Shown: positions 9,255 to 22,729, counted from the first letter of the stretch. The stretch is 64,000 nt of DNA from Streptomyces sp. NBC_00286 (GCF_036173125.1 NZ_CP108054.1:2728001-2792000), one strand, 5' to 3'. A program made the numbers and translations. The notes: generated by a model from the sequence alone, not told the origin.

Positions 9255-9715
9255 TGGGGGGTTTCGCCCCCCGCCGCCCCTACCCGTCCCATCCCGGGGC
9301 CAGCCCCGGAGCCCCGCTGGGGGCTGCGCCCCCAGGCCCCCTCGGGGCTGCGCCCCTGGGCCCGGCTCGGGGCTCTGCCCCGCACCCCGCTCGGGGCTCC
9401 GCCCCGGACCCCGTTTCGGGGGCCAGCCCCCGGACCCCCGGGTCCTCAAACTCCCCCAGCTACCGCTGGGGGTGCCCCCAGAGGTGCCCCCAAGGGGCTG
9501 ATTTTTCAGCCCGTCCGGCGTTTGAGGACGAGGCCCTTAGGCCGATGCGGGGTCTGGGGCGGCAGCCCCAGCGGGGTCCAGGGGCGGAGCCCCTCCGCCT
9601 TCGCGGACTGTGGGTCTGGGCGAAGCCCAGGGGACGATGGGGGTCCCCCCGCTCGAGCGAAGCCGAGCGTGGGGGAGGGTAGGGGCGGCGGGGGCGAAAC
9701 AAACCCGCCGCACCC
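9255..9715. repeat. GC-rich intergenic repeat block, copy 2
   Basis: The 494 bp between the APH-like gene and proS hold no credible gene. The block opens with TTTCGCCCCCCGCCGCCCC and closes with the inverse GGGGCGGCGGGGGCGAAAC. In between are tandem GGGGCTGCGCCCC-type palindromes and two inverted copies of the GTCCTCAAAC / GTTTGAGGACGAGGC module. Same family as 1275-1710. Because proS and the APH-like gene converge here, the hairpins may serve as a bidirectional terminator. Confidence 0.75.
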
Positions 9716-9732
9716 ACGGCGTACAGGCCCCG

Positions 9733-11427
9733 CTACGCCGTCAGGCGAGCCACCGCCTCCGCCACCGTCAGCTCCTCGCGCTCCCCGGTGCGGCGGTCCT
9801 TGAGTTCCACGACGCCCTCGGCCGAGCGGCGGCCGGCCACCAGGATCTGGGGGACGCCGATCAGTTCGGCGTCCGTGAACTTGACGCCCGGCGAGACGCC
9901 GGCCCGGTCGTCCACCAGGACGCGTACGCCTGCCGCGCCCAGCTTCTCCGAGACGTCGAGGGCGAGCTCGGTCTGCAGGGCCTTGCCGGCGGCGACGACG
10001 TGCACGTCGGCCGGGGCGACCTCGCGAGGCCAGCACAGCCCCTGCCCGTCCGCCGACTGCTCGGCCAGCGCCGCCACCGCACGCGAGACACCGATGCCGT
10101 ACGAGCCCATCGTCACGCGAACCGGCTTGCCGTTCTGCCCGAGGACATCGAGCTGGAAGGTGTCGGCGTACTTACGGCCGAGCTGGAAGATGTGACCGAT
10201 CTCGATGGCGCGGTCCATCTTGAGGCCGGTGCCGCAGACGGGGCAGGGGTCGCCCTCCTCGACGACGACCACGTCGAGGTAGTCGTCCACCTCGAAGTCC
10301 CGCCCGCAGACGACGTTGCGCGCGTGCTTGTCGGGCTTGTTGGCACCCGTGATCCAGGCCGTACCGGGCGCCACGCGCGGATCGGCGATGTAGCGGACCT
10401 TGTCCATGCCCTGCGGGCCGACGTAGCCGCGTACGAGATCCTCACGGCCCACGAAGTCCTCGGCGGTCACCAACTCCACCACCGCCGGGGCCAGATGCTC
10501 GCCCAGCTTGCCGAGGTCGACCTCGCGGTCACCGGGGACACCGACGGCGACGATCTCGCCGTCGACCTTGACGAGGAGGTTCTTGAGGGTGGCGGACGCC
10601 GTCACGCCGAGGTGCTGGGCGAGGGTCTCGATGGTCGGAGTGTCAGGGGTGTCCAGCTCCTCGACCGGACCGTGCTCGACGCCCTCGACCGGCGTGAGCG
10701 CGAAGGTGACGGCCTCCGTGTTCGCCGCGTAGTCGCAGGCCGGGCAGTCCACGAAGGTGTCCTCACCGGCCGCGGCGGGCGCGAGGAACTCCTCCGACGC
10801 CGAGCCGCCCATCGCGCCGGAGACGGCGGAGACGATGCGGTAGTCGAGGCCGAGGCGGGCGAAGATCTTCTGGTACGCCTCGCGGTGCAGCGCGTACGAC
10901 TCGACGAGGCCCTCGTCCGTGGTGTCGAAGGAGTACGAGTCCTTCATCTGGAACTCACGGCCGCGCAGCACACCGGAGCGGGGACGGGCCTCGTCCCGGT
11001 ACTTGGTCTGAATCTGGTAGAGGATCACCGGCAGGTCCTTGTAGGACGAGCACTGGTCCTTGACGAGTTGGGTGAAGATCTCCTCGTGCGTGGGGCCCAG
11101 GAGATAGTCGGCGCCCTTGCGGTCCTTGACGCGGAAGAGGAGATCGCCGTACTCGTCCCAGCGTCCCGACGCGTCGTACGGCTCGCGCGGCAGCAGCGCG
11201 GGCAGCAGGACCTCCTGGCCGCCGATGGCGTCCATCTCCTCGCGCACCACGCGCGCCACGTTCTCGAGGACCTTCTTGCCGAGCGGCAGCCAGCTCCAGA
11301 TACCGGCCGACGTGCGGCGTACGTAACCGGCGCGGACGAGCAGCTTGTGGCTGAGCGTCTCGGCGTCCGCCGGGTCGTCGCGCAGTGTCTTGATCATCAA
11401 TCGGGACATGCGCTGGACCTGGGCCAT
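9733..11427 (-). CDS. proS: prolyl-tRNA synthetase (bacterial type, with editing domain)
   Basis: Charges tRNA-Pro and edits Ala-tRNA-Pro. 564 aa. Class II core at the N-terminus (motif 1 region with [17 protein letters not shown]; motif 2 with GPTHEE and the [20 protein letters not shown] region, read as separate short motifs), then the inserted YbaK-like editing domain (about residues 225-390), a return to the core with motif 3 [13 protein letters not shown], and the anticodon-binding domain (VHVVAAGK to the end). Start ATG at 11427 with AGGAG 9 nt upstream. Monocistronic appearance: 87 nt from the upstream GNAT gene. Confidence 0.97.
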   Translation of the reverse strand: MAQVQRMSRLMIKTLRDDPADAETLSHKLLVRAGYVRRTSAGIWSWLPLGKKVLENVARVVREEMDAIGGQEVLLPALLPREPYDASGRWDEYGDLLFRVKDRKGADYLLGPTHEEIFTQLVKDQCSSYKDLPVILYQIQTKYRDEARPRSGVLRGREFQMKDSYSFDTTDEGLVESYALHREAYQKIFARLGLDYRIVSAVSGAMGGSASEEFLAPAAAGEDTFVDCPACDYAANTEAVTFALTPVEGVEHGPVEELDTPDTPTIETLAQHLGVTASATLKNLLVKVDGEIVAVGVPGDREVDLGKLGEHLAPAVVELVTAEDFVGREDLVRGYVGPQGMDKVRYIADPRVAPGTAWITGANKPDKHARNVVCGRDFEVDDYLDVVVVEEGDPCPVCGTGLKMDRAIEIGHIFQLGRKYADTFQLDVLGQNGKPVRVTMGSYGIGVSRAVAALAEQSADGQGLCWPREVAPADVHVVAAGKALQTELALDVSEKLGAAGVRVLVDDRAGVSPGVKFTDAELIGVPQILVAGRRSAEGVVELKDRRTGEREELTVAEAVARLTA

Positions 11428-11514
11428 GATTCTTAACTCCTGCCGGATAACGGTGATGGCTAGGAGGTTAGCCGGGCGGTACCGGGCGGTGGAAATCGAT
11501 TGGCGTCCCGGCCC

Positions 11515-12087
11515 CTATCGCCTGCGGCGGAGGGGCAGGTGGGCGCCCATCACCGCGTACGGCTTCGGGGCGCTGGGGAAGAGGACGTTGCGGGCCAGGT
11601 CCTCGTAGCCGAGCGAGTGGTAGAGGCCGCGGGCCGGGCTGTCCGTGTCGATGGCCGAGAGGATCGAGCGGGGCTGGGTGGCGCCGTCCGTGATGGTGGT
11701 GATCAGGGCACGGCCGATGCCGCGGTTCTGGTAGTGCGGGTGGACGTGCAGCTCGGTGATCACGAAGGAGTCCTCGAGCCAGGACTCGTGACCCTGACTG
11801 CGCAGATAGGGCTCGACGACGGTGGACCACCAGTGGGCGCGGTCGTTGGGCATGCCGTAGACGAAGCCGACGAGGCGGCCGTCGGGCGTGGTGGCGCCGA
11901 GTGCGCGAGCACCGGGGTAGGTGAGATGCCGCAGTACGATCTGCCGCCGTACGGCGATCTCGTCCGCGCCGAGCCCGAAGGCCACGGCCTGCACGCCGAG
12001 CGCCTCGTCGATCCGCGCGGCCAGATCCAGCGGGCCGATGACGACTTCGTCGGGCGTACGAGAACCCTGGCCGGGGATGCGCAACAT
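11515..12087 (-). CDS. GNAT family N-acetyltransferase
   Basis: 190 aa, one GNAT domain. The acetyl-CoA pocket motif A is visible as LHVHPHYQNRGIGRALITT (about residues 120-138; R/Q-x-x-G-x-G/A pattern NRGIGR). A C-terminal GLYHSLGYED matches motif B. The N-terminal half contains LRHLTYPGARALGA and GRLVGFVYG, typical of strands beta2-beta4. Substrate unknown. Start ATG at 12087. It lies 148 nt downstream of another GNAT gene and 87 nt upstream of proS. Confidence 0.85.
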   Translation of the reverse strand: MLRIPGQGSRTPDEVVIGPLDLAARIDEALGVQAVAFGLGADEIAVRRQIVLRHLTYPGARALGATTPDGRLVGFVYGMPNDRAHWWSTVVEPYLRSQGHESWLEDSFVITELHVHPHYQNRGIGRALITTITDGATQPRSILSAIDTDSPARGLYHSLGYEDLARNVLFPSAPKPYAVMGAHLPLRRRR

Positions 12088-12158
12088 GAGCGGAGACTAC
12101 CTTCGGACTCCGCTGGGTTGCGCCCGGGTACCGAGGTTGTCTGTTGACTGCGGGTTCA

Positions 12159-12201
12159 TTGTGGCTGGTCGCGCAGTTCCCCGCGCCCCTGACGGGGCGC
12201 T
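12159..12201. repeat. dispersed repeat of the 'GTGGCTGGTCGCGCAGTTCC' type
   Basis: The segment TTGTGGCTGGTCGCGCAG followed by TTCCCCGCGCCCCT is a short palindromic Streptomyces-type element. Related or inverted copies occur at 23172-23245, 31785-31860 and inside the two long repeats at 40687-41375 and 54929-55612. It lies between two GNAT genes and codes for nothing credible. Confidence 0.6.
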
Positions 12202-12235
12202 CATGCCCTGCCGGCTTGGAGGAGCAGACCTTCTC

Positions 12236-13084
12236 TCAGAACAGCACGCTCATGAACGCGCCGATTTCCTGGAAGCCCACCCTCTGGTAGGTGCGGCGGG
12301 CCGCTGTGTTGAAGTCGTTGACGTAGAGGCTGGCGACTGGGGCCACGTCTGCTAGGGCGTAGCGGAGGACGGCTGCCATGCCGGGGGCCGCGAGGCCTTG
12401 GCCTCGGTACTCGGGGGCGATCCAGACGCCCTGGATCTGGCAGGCCTGGGATGTCGCGGCGCCGATCTCCGCCTTGAAGATGACCCGGCCGTCGTGTCCG
12501 AGGCGGGCGAACGAGCGCCCGGAGCCTACGAGTTCGGCGACCCGGGCCTGGTACAGGAGCCCTCCGTCACCGGCGAGCGGCGAGATGCCGACCTCCTCCG
12601 TGAACATCGCCACGCAGGCGGGCATGATCGTCTCCATCTCGTCCTTGCGGATCCGGCGGACGTACGGATCGGGGGCGATGTCGGAGGGAACTCGGTCGGT
12701 GACCATCAGGGGCTGGCGGGGGCGGACTTCGCGTGCGGGGCCCCAGTTCGGCTCGAGGAGCCGCCACAGCTGGGCGGTGACCTCGGCCGGGCCGACTATG
12801 GAGGAGCAGCGGCGGCCCGCGCGACGGGCCCGGTCCGCGAAGGCGCGTACGGCACGGGGAGTGGCGCAGATCGGCACCAGGTTGGCGCCGGCGTAGCAGA
12901 GGGACGTCAGCATGCCGTCCTCGTACCAGCCCCACATCTCGCCGCCGAGTCGCCACGGGTCGAGGCCCGCGATCTGCACCCGGGAGGTCACGAAGGCGTT
13001 CACGACCGGCTCACGGTCGAGGACGGCGAGCGCGGCGTCCAGGTCACTCGGTTCGAGGACCCTGGTGGTGGTCTGCGTCAACAC
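12236..13084 (-). CDS. GNAT acetyltransferase with DUF4081-type N-terminal domain
   Basis: 282 aa from the GTG at 13084. Two halves: an N-terminal DUF4081-like domain (LEPSDLDAALAVLDREPVVNAFV; GGEMWGWYEDG; LCYAGANLVP), then a GNAT domain with the CoA-binding segment IAPEYRGQGLAAPGMAAVL and the closing RRTYQRVGFQEIGAF. I prefer this GTG (GAGG about 9 nt upstream) over the in-frame GTG at 13099, which has no clear ribosome-binding site. Common just downstream of ispG in Streptomyces; substrate unknown. Confidence 0.85.
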   Translation of the reverse strand: MLTQTTTRVLEPSDLDAALAVLDREPVVNAFVTSRVQIAGLDPWRLGGEMWGWYEDGMLTSLCYAGANLVPICATPRAVRAFADRARRAGRRCSSIVGPAEVTAQLWRLLEPNWGPAREVRPRQPLMVTDRVPSDIAPDPYVRRIRKDEMETIMPACVAMFTEEVGISPLAGDGGLLYQARVAELVGSGRSFARLGHDGRVIFKAEIGAATSQACQIQGVWIAPEYRGQGLAAPGMAAVLRYALADVAPVASLYVNDFNTAARRTYQRVGFQEIGAFMSVLF

Positions 13085-13256
13085 GTACGGGGGCCTCACC
13101 CTGGGATCTGCTGATTCCCCGCACTGTACCTGGCGAAAATAGGCGCCGCCGCCCGATGCCGGAGCCCTCCGGGCAGCCTGGGAGACGCGAGTGCCGGCCG
13201 TGGCGTCTGGGGTGGCCGTGCCGGTGGCCGATCGAACCCCGACGGCCCCGCCCCCG

Positions 13257-14414
13257 TCAGCCCGCCACCGAAACCGAGGGCTCCCCGGACGCGGCCCCGT
13301 CCGCCTCCATCTGCTCGGCGATCTTCATCGCCTCCTCGATCAGGGTCTCCACGATCTTCGACTCGGGCACCGTCTTGATGACCTCGCCCTTCACAAAGAT
13401 CTGCCCCTTGCCGTTGCCGGAGGCGACCCCCAGGTCCGCTTCCCTCGCCTCGCCCGGACCGTTCACCACGCAGCCCATGACCGCGACCCGCAGAGGGACC
13501 TCCATGCCGTCCAGACCGGCCGTGACCTCCTCGGCCAGCTTGTAGACGTCCACCTGGGCACGGCCACAGGACGGGCATGAGACGATCTCCAGGCCCCGCT
13601 CCCGCAGCCCCAGCGACTCCAGGATCTGGTTGCCGACCTTGACCTCCTCCGCCGGAGGCGCCGACAGGGACACGCGGATGGTGTCGCCGATGCCCTCGCT
13701 GAGCAGTGCGCCGAAGGCCACCGCCGACTTGATGGTGCCCTGGAAGGCGGGGCCGGCCTCCGTCACGCCGAGGTGCAGCGGGTAGTCGCACTGGGCGGCC
13801 AGCTGCCGGTAGGCGTTGACCATCACCACCGGGTCGTTGTGCTTCACCGAGATCTTGATGTCCCGGAAGTCGTGCTCCTCGAACAGCGAGGCCTCCCACA
13901 GCGCCGACTCGACGAGTGCCTCGGGGGTCGCCTTGCCGTACTTCTGCAGCAGCCGCCGATCCAGCGAACCGGCGTTCACCCCGATCCGGATCGGCGTGCC
14001 ATGGTCCTTGGCGGCCCGCGCGATCTCCTTCACCTTGTCGTCGAACTGCTTGATGTTGCCCGGGTTCACCCGCACCGCCGCACAGCCCGCCTCGATCGCG
14101 GCGAACACGTACTTCGGCTGGAAATGAATGTCCGCGATCACCGGGATCTGCGACTTCCTGGCGATGGTGGCCAGCGCGTCAGCGTCATCCTGCGTCGGAC
14201 AGGCCACCCGTACGATCTGGCAGCCCGACGCCGTCAGCTCGGCGATCTGCTGCAAGGTGGCACCGATGTCCGACGTACGCGTCGTCGTCATCGACTGCAC
14301 CGAGACGGGTGCGTCTCCGCCCACGGCCACGGTCCCGACCTGGATCTGCCGGCTCTTCCGGCGCTCGGCGAGCTTGATCGGAACGGACGGCATGCCGAGA
14401 GAAATCGCAGTCAT
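13257..14414 (-). CDS. ispG: 4-hydroxy-3-methylbut-2-enyl-diphosphate synthase (flavodoxin/ferredoxin)
   Basis: Penultimate step of the MEP isoprenoid pathway: reductive ring opening of MEcPP to HMBPP by a [4Fe-4S] enzyme. 385 aa: N-terminal TIM-barrel ([25 protein letters not shown] read as IADIHF; RVNPGNI) and a C-terminal cluster domain with three Cys ligands in SCPSCGR and [10 protein letters not shown], where the Glu is the fourth ligand. The ATG at 14414 gives the canonical [19 protein letters not shown] start. It lies downstream of rseP-dxr but is separated from them by a perfect hairpin, so it probably has its own promoter. Confidence 0.97.
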   Translation of the reverse strand: MTAISLGMPSVPIKLAERRKSRQIQVGTVAVGGDAPVSVQSMTTTRTSDIGATLQQIAELTASGCQIVRVACPTQDDADALATIARKSQIPVIADIHFQPKYVFAAIEAGCAAVRVNPGNIKQFDDKVKEIARAAKDHGTPIRIGVNAGSLDRRLLQKYGKATPEALVESALWEASLFEEHDFRDIKISVKHNDPVVMVNAYRQLAAQCDYPLHLGVTEAGPAFQGTIKSAVAFGALLSEGIGDTIRVSLSAPPAEEVKVGNQILESLGLRERGLEIVSCPSCGRAQVDVYKLAEEVTAGLDGMEVPLRVAVMGCVVNGPGEAREADLGVASGNGKGQIFVKGEVIKTVPESKIVETLIEEAMKIAEQMEADGAASGEPSVSVAG

Positions 14415-14534
14415 CTGCTGTGCAACCCCAAGGTAAGGATCGGTCGGTCCCGAAAGCTGACGGGCTCCAGCCAACGAGATTACGGCACCCCCGAACACGG
14501 GAGCACATCCCCCGCACAGGCCGCCACAAGCGAG

Positions 14535-14565
14535 GGCGACCGGGCTCAAAGCATGCCCGGTCGCC
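14535..14565 (-). terminator. hairpin terminator 3' of rseP
   Basis: A perfect 11-bp stem (GGCGACCGGGC / GCCCGGTCGCC) with a 9-nt loop, 16 nt past the rseP stop. It separates dxr-rseP from ispG. Confidence 0.75.
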
Positions 14566-14580
14566 GCGAACTCCGCCTTA

Positions 14581-15885
14581 CTAGGAGATACGTACCGGGT
14601 TAACGACGTCTGCCACCAGGACCAGCAACGTGAAGCAGATGAAGATCCCCGCCACCACATAGGCCACCGGCATCAGCTTCGCCACATCGAACGGGCCCGG
14701 GTCGGGCCTCCTGAACACCTTCGCCACATTCCGTCGCAGCGACTCCCACAGGGCGCCCGCGATGTGTCCACCGTCGAGCGGCAGCAGCGGGAGCATGTTG
14801 AACAGGAAGAGGGAGAGGTTGAAGCCCGCGACGAGGAACAGCATCATCGCGATCTGGTTCTCCGGCGGGATGTCCAGTGTGAAGACCTCGCCGCCTACGC
14901 GGGCCGCGCCGACCACGCCCATCGGGGAGTCGTCCTCGCGCGGGCCGTCACCGAACGCCGCGTCCCACAGGGCGGGGACCTTGGACGGGAGGGCGATCAG
15001 CGCCTCGACGCCGTTCTGCATCATGTCGCCCATGCGGTCCACGGACTGGCCGAAGGACTGCTCGACGATGCCGGATGCGGGCGTGAAGCCGAGGAAGCCG
15101 GCGTACACGTACTCGCCCTCGACATAGCCGCCGTTGCCGTCCGACTTGCTGACCTGGTTCCTGATCAGGTGCGTGTCCAGGTCGAGCCGCTCGCCCCCGC
15201 GCTCAACGGTGATCGTGACGTCCTTGCCGGGGTTGGCGCGGATGTCGTTCTGGAGGGTGGACCAGTCCTCGACGCGTGTGCCGTTGAACGCGATGATCTT
15301 GTCGCCCGCTTCCAGGCCGGCGGCCTTCGCGGGCGCGGCCTGGTCGCCCTTCGCGCACTTGGTGCGGTTCTCGCTCTGCTGGATGACGCAGTCGGAGACC
15401 TTGCCGACCGTGGTGGTCTGGGTCTGGATGCCGAAGGTCATCATCACGCCGAGGAAGATCACGACGGCAAGGATCAGGTTCATGAAGGGGCCGGCGAACA
15501 TCACGATCACGCGCTTCCAGGGCTTGCGCGTGTAGAAGAGGCGGTTCTCGTCGCCGGGCTGCAGCTCCTCGAAGGACTGTGCTCGGGCGTCCTCGATCAT
15601 GCCGCGCCACGGCGAGGTGGAGCGGGCCTCGAGCCTGCCGTCCGGTCCTGGCGGGAACATGCCGATCATGCGGATGTAGCCGCCGAGGGGGATCGCCTTG
15701 ACGCCGTACTCGGTCTCACCCTTCTTCCGCGACCAGATGGTCGGGCCGAAACCGACCATGTACTGCGGTACGCGGACGCCGAAGAGCTTGGCCGTCGAGA
15801 GATGTCCCAGCTCGTGCCAGGCGATCGAGAACAGCAGGCCGATCACGAAGACGACTATGCCGAGGATCATCATCAGGGTCGTCAT
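14581..15885 (-). CDS. rseP: site-2 intramembrane zinc metalloprotease (RseP/RIP family)
   Basis: Multi-pass membrane protease that cuts substrates within the bilayer, classically anti-sigma factors. 434 aa: first TM helix carries HELGH (His24, Glu25, His28); then the GYIRMIG loop; TM2; a PDZ domain (about residues 175-265; [18 protein letters not shown]); TM3 with the second zinc motif PLLPLDGGH (Asp about 371); a C-terminal TM. An insert between PDZ and TM3 ([10 protein letters not shown]) is typical of actinobacteria. Its ATG overlaps the dxr stop (ATGA). Physiological substrate is not evident from context. Confidence 0.95.
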   Translation of the reverse strand: MTTLMMILGIVVFVIGLLFSIAWHELGHLSTAKLFGVRVPQYMVGFGPTIWSRKKGETEYGVKAIPLGGYIRMIGMFPPGPDGRLEARSTSPWRGMIEDARAQSFEELQPGDENRLFYTRKPWKRVIVMFAGPFMNLILAVVIFLGVMMTFGIQTQTTTVGKVSDCVIQQSENRTKCAKGDQAAPAKAAGLEAGDKIIAFNGTRVEDWSTLQNDIRANPGKDVTITVERGGERLDLDTHLIRNQVSKSDGNGGYVEGEYVYAGFLGFTPASGIVEQSFGQSVDRMGDMMQNGVEALIALPSKVPALWDAAFGDGPREDDSPMGVVGAARVGGEVFTLDIPPENQIAMMLFLVAGFNLSLFLFNMLPLLPLDGGHIAGALWESLRRNVAKVFRRPDPGPFDVAKLMPVAYVVAGIFICFTLLVLVADVVNPVRIS

Positions 15886-17180
15886 GCACCGGCCTCCGCC
15901 GTGGTCGTCTGCGCCGTCTGTCGCGCCGTGGTCTGCGTCTGCGTGAGTTCCCGGGCCCGGGCGCGTGCCCAGGTCTCCGCTTCGAGGACGTCCGCGACGG
16001 TGAGCGAGGTTCCCGTACGTCCGTTACGGGGCGTGCCGTGCTCCTCGACCACCTTGGTCACGGTGTCCATGATCCCGTTGAAGGGCAGGGCGCCCTTCAG
16101 GAACGCGTCCACGCACTCCTCGTTCGCCGCATTGAACACGGCCGGGGCCGTCCCCGCGAGTTCCCCCACATGGCGAGCCAGCCCGACCGACGGAAACGCG
16201 TCGTTGTCGAGCGGGAAGAACTCCCAGCTCGACGCCTTCGACCAGTCGAAGGCGGGAGCGGCGTCGGGGACCCGCTCGGGCCAGCCGAGCCCGATGGCGA
16301 TCGGCCCGCGCATGTCAGGGGGCGTCGCCTGGGCGATCGTCGATCCGTCCGTGAACTCCACCATCGAGTGGACATACGACTGCGGGTGCACGACCACCTC
16401 AATCCGCTCGAAGGGAATGTCGTAGAGGAGGTGCGCCTCGATGACTTCCAGCCCTTTGTTGACGAGGGTCGCGGAGTTGATGGTGATGACCGGGCCCATG
16501 GCCCAGGTGGGGTGTGCGAGGGCGTCGGCCGGGATGACGTTCGCGAGTTCCGCCTTCGTACGTCCCCGGAACGGGCCCCCGGAGGCGGTGACGACGAGCT
16601 TGCGTACGTCGGATCTGGTGCCGGAGGCGAGTGCCTGGAACAGGGCCGCGTGCTCGGAGTCGACCGGGATGATCTGCCCCGGCTTGGCGAGCGCCTTGAC
16701 CAGCGGGCCGCCGACGATGAGCGACTCCTTGTTGGCGAGCGCGAGGGTGCGGCCCGCTTCGAGCGCGGCGAGGGTGGGCGCGAGCCCGATCGACCCGGTG
16801 ATGCCGTTGAGTACGGTGTGACACTCGGAGGCGGCGAGCTGTGTGGCCGCATCTGCTCCGGCGAGGATCTCGGGCAGCGGCTCCCCGCTCCCGTACCGCT
16901 CGCTCAGGGCCTCCCGCAGCGCCGGTACGACGTCCTCGCGGGCGACCGCGACGGTACGTACCCGAAGCCGCCACGCCTGCTCCGCCAGCAGCCCGATCCT
17001 CCCGCCCGCGGCGGAGAGCCCGCTCACCCGGAACCTGCCGGGATTGCGCTCCACGAGGTCGATGGCCTGCGTACCGATCGACCCGGTGGATCCCAGGATC
17101 ACCACGTCCCGTGGCCCGTCCGAGGCCACGGGATCGAAGACAAGATGCGGATCAGCGAGGGGCGCTGGACTGTCACTCAT
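15882..17180 (-). CDS. dxr: 1-deoxy-D-xylulose 5-phosphate reductoisomerase
   Basis: Second step of the MEP pathway: DXP to MEP with NADPH. 432 aa. The NADPH-binding motif [16 protein letters not shown] sits near residue 30; the [12 protein letters not shown] and [13 protein letters not shown] metal/substrate motifs and [20 protein letters not shown] are all present, as is the flexible-loop stretch ending [14 protein letters not shown]. An N-terminal extension of ~25 residues is normal in Streptomyces. The ATG at 17180 has GGAGGG directly adjacent, which is unusually close. First gene of dxr-rseP; divergent from the lamin-tail gene. Confidence 0.97.
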   Translation of the reverse strand: MSDSPAPLADPHLVFDPVASDGPRDVVILGSTGSIGTQAIDLVERNPGRFRVSGLSAAGGRIGLLAEQAWRLRVRTVAVAREDVVPALREALSERYGSGEPLPEILAGADAATQLAASECHTVLNGITGSIGLAPTLAALEAGRTLALANKESLIVGGPLVKALAKPGQIIPVDSEHAALFQALASGTRSDVRKLVVTASGGPFRGRTKAELANVIPADALAHPTWAMGPVITINSATLVNKGLEVIEAHLLYDIPFERIEVVVHPQSYVHSMVEFTDGSTIAQATPPDMRGPIAIGLGWPERVPDAAPAFDWSKASSWEFFPLDNDAFPSVGLARHVGELAGTAPAVFNAANEECVDAFLKGALPFNGIMDTVTKVVEEHGTPRNGRTGTSLTVADVLEAETWARARARELTQTQTTARQTAQTTTAEAGA

Positions 17181-17274
17181 CCCTCCATTGTGGCCGCATC
17201 GAGTCACCGACCGGACAGGGTGTCCCCTTCGAGGGCCTCTTACCTCCATGTGCCACAAGACAGAGCCATATCGG

Positions 17275-17293
17275 CACTTGTGAAGCTCAAGTG
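17275..17293. promoter_or_regulatory. small inverted repeat in the dxr / lamin-tail divergent promoter
   Basis: CACTTG-N7-CAAGTG is a perfect 6-bp inverted repeat about 58 nt upstream of the secreted-protein start. Position suits an operator or an mRNA hairpin, but the arms are short and chance is possible. Confidence 0.25.
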
Positions 17294-17350
17294 AAGAAAG
17301 CGTGATACTTCTTCTCCCTGAACACTGGACGACACCCAGGGGGGATCTCC

Positions 17351-17797
17351 ATGCGGATACGCGCTGCCCTGCCCGCGCTCATCGGCGCCGTGGCTCTGAC
17401 CGGCACGTTTCTCAGCACTCCGGCTCAGGCCGCCGGTCGCGTCTTCATCTACCAGGTCTACTACGACAGCCCGGGCTCGGACAGAGGCTCCAACTCGAGC
17501 CTGAACGCCGAGTGGGTGCGGATCAAGAACTCGACGTCGTCGACCGTCAACCTGAAGAACTGGAAGATCAAGGACGAGACGGGCTACACGTACACCTTCG
17601 GCAACGTGACGATCGGCGCCGGCAAGACCAAGAAGGTGCACACGGGCAAGGGCACCAACAACGCGTACGACAAGTACTGGGGCCGTGGCTGGTACGTCTG
17701 GAACAACGACGGCGACACCGCCTATCTCTACAAGCCCAGCGGTGCCAAGGCCGACGACTGCACCTGGGGTTCGCGCGGCGACTACCGCTACTGCTGA
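17351..17797 (+). CDS. small secreted lamin-tail-domain protein
   Basis: 148 aa secreted protein. A Sec signal peptide is visible (MRIRAALPALIGAVALTGTF, cleavage after about AQA at residue 27). The mature part fits the lamin-tail (LTD) beta-sandwich: EWVRIKNSTSSTVNLKNWKIKDETGYTYTFG followed by VTIGAGKTKKVHTG (short motifs only). C-terminus carries two Cys that could form a disulfide (DDCTWGSRGDYRYC). LTDs are binding modules found on secreted nucleases and surface proteins; here the domain stands alone. GGGGGGAT lies about 6 nt before the ATG. Convergent with secA. Confidence 0.82.
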   Translation: MRIRAALPALIGAVALTGTFLSTPAQAAGRVFIYQVYYDSPGSDRGSNSSLNAEWVRIKNSTSSTVNLKNWKIKDETGYTYTFGNVTIGAGKTKKVHTGKGTNNAYDKYWGRGWYVWNNDGDTAYLYKPSGAKADDCTWGSRGDYRYC

Positions 17798-17833
17798 ACC
17801 GCGTAGGACCACCGCTGCCGTCGGCGCGAGCCG

Positions 17834-20668
<2,835 letters not shown>

Positions 20669-20791
20669 TGGAATTCCCCCTCGGCCCGGTGGGGGCATCG
20701 ACGTCCCCGAGGTCGATTCTGTGCCGCTCGCCTTCACTGCGGCAAGCAACAGAATCACCACGGGGACGACAGTGCATTCCTGGGGAAAAGG

Positions 20792-22729
20792 TCAGCGAAT
20801 GGGGCGGTGGACGTTGTCCCGTTTCGCCGGCCCGGGTGTCGCGTCCGCGATCCAGGCGCCGTCACCGGAGGGGTCGATGACGCCTTCCTCCAGCCAGGTG
20901 TACGTACCGCCGAGGACGCCCTTGACCACCTTGCGGTCGAGGTCGTCGGTGTTGCTCCACAGCCGGCCGAAGAGTTCCTCGACCCGGATGCGGGACTGGC
21001 GGCAGAAGGCGTCGGCGAGCTGGTAGGCCTCGCGGCCGTGGTCCCCGGTGGTGCGCAGATGCTCGGCGCGCACACAGGCCGCGCTCATCGCGAACAGTTC
21101 GGCGCCGATGTCCACGATCCGGCCGAGGAAGCCCTGCTTGGTCTCCATCCGGCCCTGCCAGCGCGACATGGCGTAGAAGGTGGACCGGGCGAGCTTGCGG
21201 GCGGACCGTTCCACGTAACGGAGGTGACCGGAGAGGTCGAGGTGGCCCTCCGGGTGGAAGTCGGCGTAAGAGCGCGGAAGTTGGCCGGGGCCCGCGACCA
21301 GCTTGGGCAGCCACTTGGCGTAGAACACACCGGCGTTCGCGCCCGCCTTCGCCTTGTCCTGGAGGGTCTTCTCCGGGTCGATGAGGTCGCCCGCGACCTT
21401 CAGATGGGCGTCGACGGCCTCGCGTGCGATCAGCAGGTGCATGATCTCGGTCGAGCCCTCGAAGATGCGGTTGATGCGCAGGTCACGCAGGATCTGCTCG
21501 GCCGGGACGGCCCGTTCGCCGCGGGCCGCGAGAGACTCGGCGGTCTCGAAGCCGCGTCCGCCGCGGATCTGGACCAGCTCGTCGGCCATCAGCCAGGCCA
21601 TCTCGGAGCCGTACAGCTTCGCCAGAGCCGCCTCGATACGGATGTCGTTGCGGTCCTCGTCGGCCATCTGCGAGGACAGGTCGAGTAGGGCCTCCAGGGC
21701 GAAGGTCGTCGCCGCGATGAAGGAAATCTTGGATCCGACGGCCTCGTGGAAGGCCACCGGCTTGCCCCACTGCTCCCGCGCCGCCGACCACTCGCGGGCG
21801 ATCTTCAGACACCACTTGCCCGCGCCCACACACATGGCGGGCAGGGACAGCCGCCCGGTGTTCAGCGTCGTGAGCGCGATCTTGAGGCCCGCACCCTCCG
21901 GGCCGATGCGGTTGGCCGCCGGGACGCGGACCTGGTGGAAGCGCGTGACGCCGTTCTCCAGGCCGCGCAGGCCCATGAAGGCGTTGCGGTTCTCGACGGT
22001 GATGCCCTCCGAGGCGGACTCCACCACGAAGGCGGTGATGCCGCCCTTGTGGCCCTCGGACTTCGGCACCCGCGCCATGACGACGAGAAGGTCCGCGACG
22101 ACGCCGTTGGTCGTCCAGAGCTTCACGCCGTCGAGGATGTACGAGTCGCCGTCCGGGACCGCCGTGGTGGCGAGCCGTGCCGGGTCGGAGCCCACGTCCG
22201 GCTCGGTCAGCAGGAAGGCCGAGATGTCGGTGCGGGCGCAGCGCGGCAGGAAGGTGTCCTTCTGCTCCTGCGTGCCGAAGAGCTTCAGCGGCTGCGGTAC
22301 GCCGATCGACTGATGCGCGGAGAGCAGCGCGCCGACCGCCGGGTTCGCGGAGCCCACCAGAGCGAGCGCCTTGTTGTAGTACACCTGGGTGAGGCCGAGA
22401 CCGCCGTACTTGGTGTCGATCTTCATGCCGAGGGCGCCGAGCTCCTTGAGCCCGTTGATGGTCTCGTCCGGGATCTGCGCGTCGCGCTCGATCCGCGCCC
22501 CGTCGATCTTCGTCTCGCAGAAGTCGCGCAGCTTGGCGAGGAACTCCTCGCCGCGCTGCGCCTCCTCGTCGGTGGGCATCGGGTGCGGATGGATCAGATC
22601 GAGCCGGAGGCGGCCGAGGAACAGCTCCTTGGCGAAGCTCGGCTTGCGCCAGTCCTGCTCACGTGCGGCCTCCGCCACTTGGCGCGCTTCGCGCTCGGTG
22701 ACGGCGGGCTTCTTGGTTGGTGCGGACAT
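20792..22729 (-). CDS. acyl-CoA dehydrogenase (very-long-chain / ACAD9-like)
   Basis: FAD enzyme for the first step of fatty-acid beta-oxidation. 645 aa, longer than the ~380-aa core because of a C-terminal helical extension as in VLCAD/ACAD9. Visible: N-terminal helices with GLGLTQVYYNKALALVGSAN; FAD/substrate stretch AFLLTEPDVGSDPARL; the INRIFEGSTEIMHLLIAR segment near residue 430, whose Glu fits the catalytic base. ATG at 22729, with GCGAGG 11 nt upstream; an in-frame GTG at 22741 overlaps that site and is less likely. Single gene, 123 bp upstream of secA on the same strand. Confidence 0.93.
   Translation of the reverse strand: MSAPTKKPAVTEREARQVAEAAREQDWRKPSFAKELFLGRLRLDLIHPHPMPTDEEAQRGEEFLAKLRDFCETKIDGARIERDAQIPDETINGLKELGALGMKIDTKYGGLGLTQVYYNKALALVGSANPAVGALLSAHQSIGVPQPLKLFGTQEQKDTFLPRCARTDISAFLLTEPDVGSDPARLATTAVPDGDSYILDGVKLWTTNGVVADLLVVMARVPKSEGHKGGITAFVVESASEGITVENRNAFMGLRGLENGVTRFHQVRVPAANRIGPEGAGLKIALTTLNTGRLSLPAMCVGAGKWCLKIAREWSAAREQWGKPVAFHEAVGSKISFIAATTFALEALLDLSSQMADEDRNDIRIEAALAKLYGSEMAWLMADELVQIRGGRGFETAESLAARGERAVPAEQILRDLRINRIFEGSTEIMHLLIAREAVDAHLKVAGDLIDPEKTLQDKAKAGANAGVFYAKWLPKLVAGPGQLPRSYADFHPEGHLDLSGHLRYVERSARKLARSTFYAMSRWQGRMETKQGFLGRIVDIGAELFAMSAACVRAEHLRTTGDHGREAYQLADAFCRQSRIRVEELFGRLWSNTDDLDRKVVKGVLGGTYTWLEEGVIDPSGDGAWIADATPGPAKRDNVHRPIR

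Noticed and set aside
9610..11436. 608-codon plus-strand open frame
   Set aside because: Antisense shadow of proS, caused by high GC and lack of stops.
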